Source: Clostridiales bacterium
GTDB taxonomy: Bacteria > Bacillota > Clostridia > Oscillospirales > Oscillospiraceae
Reading direction: 5' to 3'
NCBI GenBank assembly: GCA_004556965.1
Contig: SFFE01000002.1
Coordinates: forward strand, 1 to 64,000
Length of the DNA: 64,000 nucleotides
Positions within the stretch are counted from its first letter, which is position 1, and each line of letters starts with the position of its first letter. This document shows, one piece after another, positions 60,185-64,000 of the stretch. The position numbers and the translations under genes were made by a program. Below the pieces are notes generated by a model. That model saw only the letters and a program-made list of their open reading frames with translations, had not been told where the DNA came from and made no database searches.

Positions 60185-60541
60185 ATGGACGATCAAAACC
60201 GCTATCAGTCGTATCCGGGCGGATATGACCCATACCCGCCGCGGAACCCGCAGCCCGGCAAGAGCGAGGCGACCACGAGCATGATTCTCGGCATCGCGTC
60301 GCTGGTGTGCTGGTTTTTCGGCTATACCGTCATCGGCTCTGTCATCCTCGGCATCATCGGTCTGGTGTATGCCTCCAAGGCCAAGCAGGCCGGAAACCAG
60401 AGCGGCACGCGCACGGCGGGCTTTGCCTGCTCGCTGATCGGGCTGATCGGCGGCTGCATTGCGATCGTTGCGCTGATCGTGCTCAGCGCCGTGTTCGGCG
60501 CGGCGTTCGGCTCCATGTTTGGAATTCTTTCCGCGATTTGA
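60185..60541 (+). CDS. Small DUF4190-type membrane protein
   Basis: A 118-residue protein with a Tyr/Pro/Gly-rich cytosolic start (YQSYPGGYDPYPPRNPQPG) and two membrane segments (about 36-66 and 82-115) separated by a small basic loop YASKAKQAGNQSGTRTAG. This layout is typical of DUF4190 proteins, whose function is unknown. It has its own promoter and terminator. Confidence 0.75.
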   Translation: MDDQNRYQSYPGGYDPYPPRNPQPGKSEATTSMILGIASLVCWFFGYTVIGSVILGIIGLVYASKAKQAGNQSGTRTAGFACSLIGLIGGCIAIVALIVLSAVFGAAFGSMFGILSAI

Positions 60542-60560
60542 GCTTCATCCCGCTTGTCGG

Positions 60561-60589
60561 AAAAGGGCGTCCGAGGGATGCCCTTTTTT
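60561..60589 (+). terminator. Terminator of the DUF4190-like gene
   Basis: GGGCGTC and GATGCCC (one wobble) form the stem, with AAAA before and TTTTTT after it. Confidence 0.75.
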
Positions 60590-60621
60590 GATTTTATATC
60601 TTTTTGTAAAGGAACCGTAGC

Positions 60622-61800
60622 ATGAATGACATTTTGTTGCTCAAGCCCGGCGAGATTTTCCTCAAGGGACTGAACAAGCACTATTTTGAAGAAAAACTGG
60701 TCAACAATCTCAAGCGCCGGCTCAAGCCCATCGGCCGCTTCAAGGTCACGTCCCTGCAATCGACGATCTACGTCGAACCACTGGACGGCGAGGCCGATCT
60801 CGACGCGGCCATGGAGGCCGTGCAGCAGGTGTTCGGCGTGGCGACGATCTCGCGCGCGGCGGCCTGCGAGAAGGACAAGGACGCGATCACGGAGCTGGCC
60901 AAGACGTACCTGCACGACGCGATGACCGCCGCAAAGACCTTCAAGGTCGAGACCAAGCGCTCGGACAAGCGCTTTCCCATGACGAGCATCGAGTTGTCGC
61001 AGTATGTCGGCGGGGAGCTGGCCGAGGCATTTCCCAACACGCGCGCGGAGATGCACGACCCGGAGCTGGTCGTACATCTGGAGGTGCGCGAATACGCGGC
61101 GTATGTTCACGCCCAGCCGGTGCCCGGCGCGGGCGGCATGCCCGTCGGCTGCAACGGCAGCGCGGTCACGCTGCTCTCCGGCGGCATCGACAGCCCCGTG
61201 TCGTCGTATATGATTGCAAAGCGCGGCGTGCGGCTCGTGCCGGTGCACTTTTTCTCCTTCCCGTACACGTCGGAGCTGGCGAAGGAAAAGGTGCTCGACC
61301 TGGCGAAGCTGCTCACGGCGTATACCGGCCGCATGACGCTGCAGATCGTCCCCTTTACGCACATTCAGGAGGAGATCCGCCGCCAGTGCCCGGAGGAATA
61401 CTTCACGCTCATCATGCGCCGGTTCATGATGCGCATCGCGCAGAATATTGCGGAGCACAACGACTGCAAGGCCATCGTCACCGGCGAAAATCTCGGTCAG
61501 GTCGCGAGCCAGACGATGGAGGCCATGGCCTCCACGCAGGCGGTCACCGACCTGCCGGTGCTCCAGCCGCTGATCGGCATGGACAAGGCGGAGATCATCC
61601 AGATCGCCCGGCGCATCGGCACGTTTGACACCTCCATCCTGCCGTATGAGGACTGCTGCACGGTGTTCACGCCGCGCCATCCCAAGACGCACCCGGTCGT
61701 GGCCGACGTGGCGCAGGCGGAAAGCGTGCTCGATATCGACGCGCTTGTGCAGGAAGCGGTAGACGGAATAGAAAGGATTCGGATCGGATATGAATGCTGA
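60622..61800 (+). CDS. thiI: tRNA 4-thiouridine synthetase ThiI
   Basis: It adenylates and thiolates U8 of tRNA, and in some bacteria supplies sulfur for thiamine. The 392-residue protein has an N-terminal ferredoxin-like and THUMP domain (to about 165) and a PP-loop ATPase domain with SGGIDSPV near residue 184. It ends without the C-terminal rhodanese domain found in E. coli, so sulfur must come from a partner IscS-like enzyme, as in most Firmicutes. cinA overlaps its end by 11 nt. Confidence 0.93.
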   Translation: MNDILLLKPGEIFLKGLNKHYFEEKLVNNLKRRLKPIGRFKVTSLQSTIYVEPLDGEADLDAAMEAVQQVFGVATISRAAACEKDKDAITELAKTYLHDAMTAAKTFKVETKRSDKRFPMTSIELSQYVGGELAEAFPNTRAEMHDPELVVHLEVREYAAYVHAQPVPGAGGMPVGCNGSAVTLLSGGIDSPVSSYMIAKRGVRLVPVHFFSFPYTSELAKEKVLDLAKLLTAYTGRMTLQIVPFTHIQEEIRRQCPEEYFTLIMRRFMMRIAQNIAEHNDCKAIVTGENLGQVASQTMEAMASTQAVTDLPVLQPLIGMDKAEIIQIARRIGTFDTSILPYEDCCTVFTPRHPKTHPVVADVAQAESVLDIDALVQEAVDGIERIRIGYEC

Positions 61801-63049
61801 GATCATTGCGGTCGGCACCGAGCTGCTGCTGGGCGAGACCGTGAATACGGACGCTGCGGACGTGGCGCGCCTGCTCTCGGAGCTGGGCATCAACGTCTAT
61901 TGGCAGACCGTCGTGGGCGACAACCGCCGCCGCCTGGAGCAGTCGGTCGCGCTGGCGCGCACGCGAGCGGATATCATCATCACCACGGGCGGGCTCGGCC
62001 CAACGTGCGACGACCTGACGAAGGAGGTCGTGGCCGGGGCGTTCGGGCTGAAGCTCGTGCTGAACGAAGCGGAGGAGGCGCGCCTGCGCGGTCTGTACCG
62101 CGAGCGCAACAGCTATATGACGGAAAACCACCTCCAGCAGGTCATGCTGCCGGAGGGCTGCACCGTGCTGCAAAACGACTGGGGCACCGCACCCGCCTGT
62201 GCGTTTGAAAAGGACGGCTGTCTCGTCATCATGCTGCCCGGCCCCCCGCTGGAGTGCGGCCCGCTGCTGCAATACCGTGTGCGCCCGCTGCTGGAGGCGC
62301 GGTCGGACAGTCTCATTCTCTCGCACAGCGTCAAGATTTTTGGCATCGGCGAGGGCACGATGGAGTACCGTCTGCGCGACCTCATGAACGAAATGACGAA
62401 CCCCACCCTTGCGCCGTATGCCAAGGAGGGCGAGTGTCTCGTGCGCGTCACGGCCAAGGCAAAGACAGCCGGGGAAGCCGAAGCGATGATCGCTCCGTGG
62501 GTCGAGCGCGTGCAGCGCGAGCTGGGCGAGTTCGCCTACGGCGTGGACACGCCGAATATCCAGACCTGCGCCATGGAGCTGCTCATGCAGCAGGGTAAGA
62601 CGATCGCCGTCGCCGAGAGCTGCACCGGCGGCCTCGTCGGCGATCTGATGACGAACGTGCCCGGCGCGTCCGGCGTGTTCAAGGGCGGCGTCATCGTGTA
62701 TACGGATGAGATGAAAGCACGTCTGCTCGGCATCGACCCGGCGTATATCGCGCAGCACGGCGCCGTCAGCCGCGAGGTGGCCATCGCCATGGCGGAGCGC
62801 GCGCGCCAAACGCTCGGCGCCGATCTCGCCCTGAGCGTCACCGGCCTTGCCGGGCCTGCGGGGGACGGGGTGCACACGGTCGGCACCGTGTTCGTCGCGC
62901 TCGCCGCGCCGGAGGGCACGTATGTCCGCCGGCTGTATAAAGACAAGTGGGGCCGCGAGCGCATCAAGCACGCCGCCGCCAACCACGCCTTCGACATGGT
63001 GCGCCGTTATCTCACCGGCCTGCCTGTCGAGTTCGACGAAACCTGCTGA
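61790..63049 (+). CDS. cinA: CinA-family nicotinamide-nucleotide amidase
   Basis: The 419-residue protein joins an N-terminal molybdopterin-binding-like domain (EIIAVGTELLLGETVNTDAADVARLL, TTGGLGPTCDDLTKEVVA) to a C-terminal CinA domain (TIAVAESCTGGLVGDLMTNVPGAS, SVTGLAGPAGDG) with nicotinamide mononucleotide deamidase activity in relatives. The ATG at 61790 lies within the end of thiI. It was named for competence, though its recycling role in pyridine nucleotide metabolism is better established. Confidence 0.93.
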   Translation: MNAEIIAVGTELLLGETVNTDAADVARLLSELGINVYWQTVVGDNRRRLEQSVALARTRADIIITTGGLGPTCDDLTKEVVAGAFGLKLVLNEAEEARLRGLYRERNSYMTENHLQQVMLPEGCTVLQNDWGTAPACAFEKDGCLVIMLPGPPLECGPLLQYRVRPLLEARSDSLILSHSVKIFGIGEGTMEYRLRDLMNEMTNPTLAPYAKEGECLVRVTAKAKTAGEAEAMIAPWVERVQRELGEFAYGVDTPNIQTCAMELLMQQGKTIAVAESCTGGLVGDLMTNVPGASGVFKGGVIVYTDEMKARLLGIDPAYIAQHGAVSREVAIAMAERARQTLGADLALSVTGLAGPAGDGVHTVGTVFVALAAPEGTYVRRLYKDKWGRERIKHAAANHAFDMVRRYLTGLPVEFDETC

Positions 63050-63054
63050 ACGAA

Positions 63055-63087
63055 ACACGCCCTGCGTATGTACTGCGCAGGGCGTGT
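63055..63087 (+). terminator. Hairpin after cinA
   Basis: ACACGCCCTGCG (63055-63066) and CGCAGGGCGTGT (63076-63087), 12 bp. No T-run follows, so its role in termination is uncertain. Confidence 0.5.
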
Positions 63088-63126
63088 CTGGCATGGAACT
63101 CATTTGCAAAGAACGGTTGACATAAC

Positions 63127-63594
63127 ATGGGGCACTTTGGATTTTCCTATATCGGTCTGGTGTTTTTACTGCTGCTTCTGGTACCGAATCTGCTCTGGAC
63201 ACGTTACAAGCCGGCGGGGTACACCCCGTCAGGTGAGAACCGCGTTCTGGCGGCATTTGAGCGTGTGGGAGAGGTGAGTACCGTGGTCACGTCGCTGCTA
63301 TTTTCCGATACGAACCCGCACGGATGGTCAGCGTGGTCTTGGTGGCTGATTGCAGCCTGCATGCTCATGGCGCTGTATGAATTCTGGTGGATCCGGTATT
63401 TCCGCAGCGAAAGAATGTTGGCGGATTTTTATCGCAGTCTGCTCGGCGTCCCGGTCGCGGGTGCGACGCTGCCAGTGGCGGCGTTCTTTCTGCTGGGGAT
63501 CTATGGCCGCGTCGTCTGGCTGATGCTCTCGGCTGTCATCCTTGGCGTCGGGCACATCGGCATTCACCTGCAGCACCGGAGCGCGCTTGACTGA
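63127..63594 (+). CDS. Membrane protein of unknown function (155 residues)
   Basis: A hydrophobic protein with four predicted membrane segments (about 8-23, 68-86, 107-125, 129-147) and a charged loop after the second (YFRSERMLADFYRSLLG). The WWIRYFRSERMLADFYRSLLGVPVAGATLPV stretch recurs, as I recall, in uncharacterised Clostridia membrane proteins. No motif for function. Its ribosome site is poor. The TGA is part of a long perfect palindrome. Confidence 0.65.
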   Translation: MGHFGFSYIGLVFLLLLLVPNLLWTRYKPAGYTPSGENRVLAAFERVGEVSTVVTSLLFSDTNPHGWSAWSWWLIAACMLMALYEFWWIRYFRSERMLADFYRSLLGVPVAGATLPVAAFFLLGIYGRVVWLMLSAVILGVGHIGIHLQHRSALD

Positions 63595-63649
63595 TAAAAG
63601 AATCCCACGCCTGATGGTACGTACCATCAGGCGTGGGATTCTTTTATCA
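63592..63649. terminator. Perfect 58-nt palindrome / bidirectional terminator
   Basis: Two 29-nt arms (63592-63620 and 63621-63649) are exact reverse complements with no spacer, centred on GTAC. Inner part CCCACGCCTGATGGTAC, outer part AAAAGAAT with T-runs on both strands. It includes the TGA of the preceding gene. Best read as a bidirectional terminator, but the loopless perfect symmetry is unusual. Confidence 0.7.
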
Positions 63650-63664
63650 TAAATGCCTGGCTTT

Positions 63665-63832
63665 TGGATATGTGCCCGATGCATTGCGTTGCGTCTCGCA
63701 ACGCACGCCGCGTCTCCGACGAGACCCAACGAAGTGGTCTCGGAGGATCAGAAAGAACGGGGAAGCGGAGATGGAGCCGCCGCGCCCTGCGCGGCTGCGA
63801 AATGGAGCGCGCCCGTTCTGACGCTTTCAGTC
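63665..63832 (-). repeat. Multi-hairpin intergenic repeat, copy at the window end
   Basis: On the minus strand it starts GCGTCAGAACGGGCGCGCTCC right after the stop of the partial gene. Inner GCCGCGC/GCGCGGCGG stem, then CGTTCTTTCTGATCC, a second hairpin CTCCGAGACC/GGTCTCG-TCGGAG, the linker GACGCGG and a third hairpin TGCGTTGCG/CGCAACGCA. The first part is close to the glgD copy; the second hairpin resembles that of the 30370 copy. Confidence 0.75.
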
Positions 63833-64000
63833 CAGCTCCTTGAGGAAGCAGCGGCGGCGCTTGTGCTGCTCTTTGTCGAGCTTGCGCCACTGGGCGAGAA
63901 TTTTGTCGTTCGTCTCCAGCATCGGGCCGGTCTCGGCAAACTGAATCTCGTGCCGGATGCAGCTCTGGCAGACGTGGTCGAGAATGACGGCGTTGATGCC
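63827..64000 (-). CDS. C-terminal part of an unrecognised protein (cut by the window)
   Basis: Only the last 57 residues are in view; the 5' end lies beyond 64000. The visible part has a CxxC-like VCQSCIRHE near its start and a highly basic region QWRKLDKEQHKRRRCFLKELD at the end. I do not recognise the family. Codon use fits the neighbours, and the TGA directly precedes a repeat element in the same orientation, as for other genes here, supporting a real gene. Confidence 0.6.
   Translation of the reverse strand, partial: GINAVILDHVCQSCIRHEIQFAETGPMLETNDKILAQWRKLDKEQHKRRRCFLKELD

Overview
The window (64 kb, G+C-rich, tightly packed, many 4-20 nt gene overlaps) looks like the chromosome of a Clostridia member, probably an Oscillospiraceae-type gut anaerobe. 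This is inferred from the gene set: PyrD with PyrK, paired GlgC/GlgD, DnaD beside a DnaC-like helicase loader, an L10 leader before rplJ-rplL, Gram-positive style AGGAGG ribosome sites and sigma-A type promoters. No rRNA, tRNA, CRISPR, prophage or insertion sequence was seen.

Layout. 0-10 kb (minus strand): a nine-gene pyrimidine operon pyrC-carA-carB-pyrK-pyrD-pyrF-pyrE-pyrB-pyrI that encodes all of UMP synthesis from one promoter with a very short leader. 10-17.6 kb (minus): phosphoketolase, two flavoproteins (one frameshifted), a small lipoprotein and prfB. 17.7-19.2 kb (plus): an AT-rich accessory patch with a broken gene and a lipoprotein. 19.4-27.2 kb (plus): prs-pth, glgC-glgD, glgP and a PfkB kinase, i.e. 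PRPP and glycogen metabolism. 27.5-35.6 kb: a metallophosphoesterase, a parvulin foldase, tcdA, an XRE-controlled ABC exporter cassette, and an autoregulated merR-ybjQ pair. 36-37.6 kb: a TetR regulator divergent from two tandem units, each with its own promoter, structured leader, 39-residue peptide, 3' stem-loop and terminator. 37.6-43.7 kb: rplL-rplJ, ftsH, a MarR regulator, membrane and LUD proteins, a PAP2 phosphatase. 43.8-48.5 kb: a pseudokinase/lectin membrane protein, a DUF2804 protein and the dnaD-dnaC pair. 48.7-63.6 kb (plus): U32 peptidase, maf, mreC-mreD-mrdA, mgsA, hisS-aspS, comM, thiI-cinA. The window ends inside a minus-strand gene.

Two things stand out. First, the tandem peptide units at 36.88-37.58 kb: the peptides share 23 of 38 aligned residues, the 5' leaders are almost identical with GNRA-type hairpins, and the 3' stem-loops keep their loop while their stems differ in sequence but not in pairing. 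I recognise no known family. Second, at least seven copies of a multi-hairpin intergenic element with constant edges and variable hairpin arms; six lie directly behind a stop codon in the same orientation, and one supplies the stop codon of prfB. Other notable points are a pseudokinase fused to an extracellular C-type lectin domain, an inferred CTG start for glgC, two pseudogenes, and a textbook 19-bp-spacer MerR promoter.
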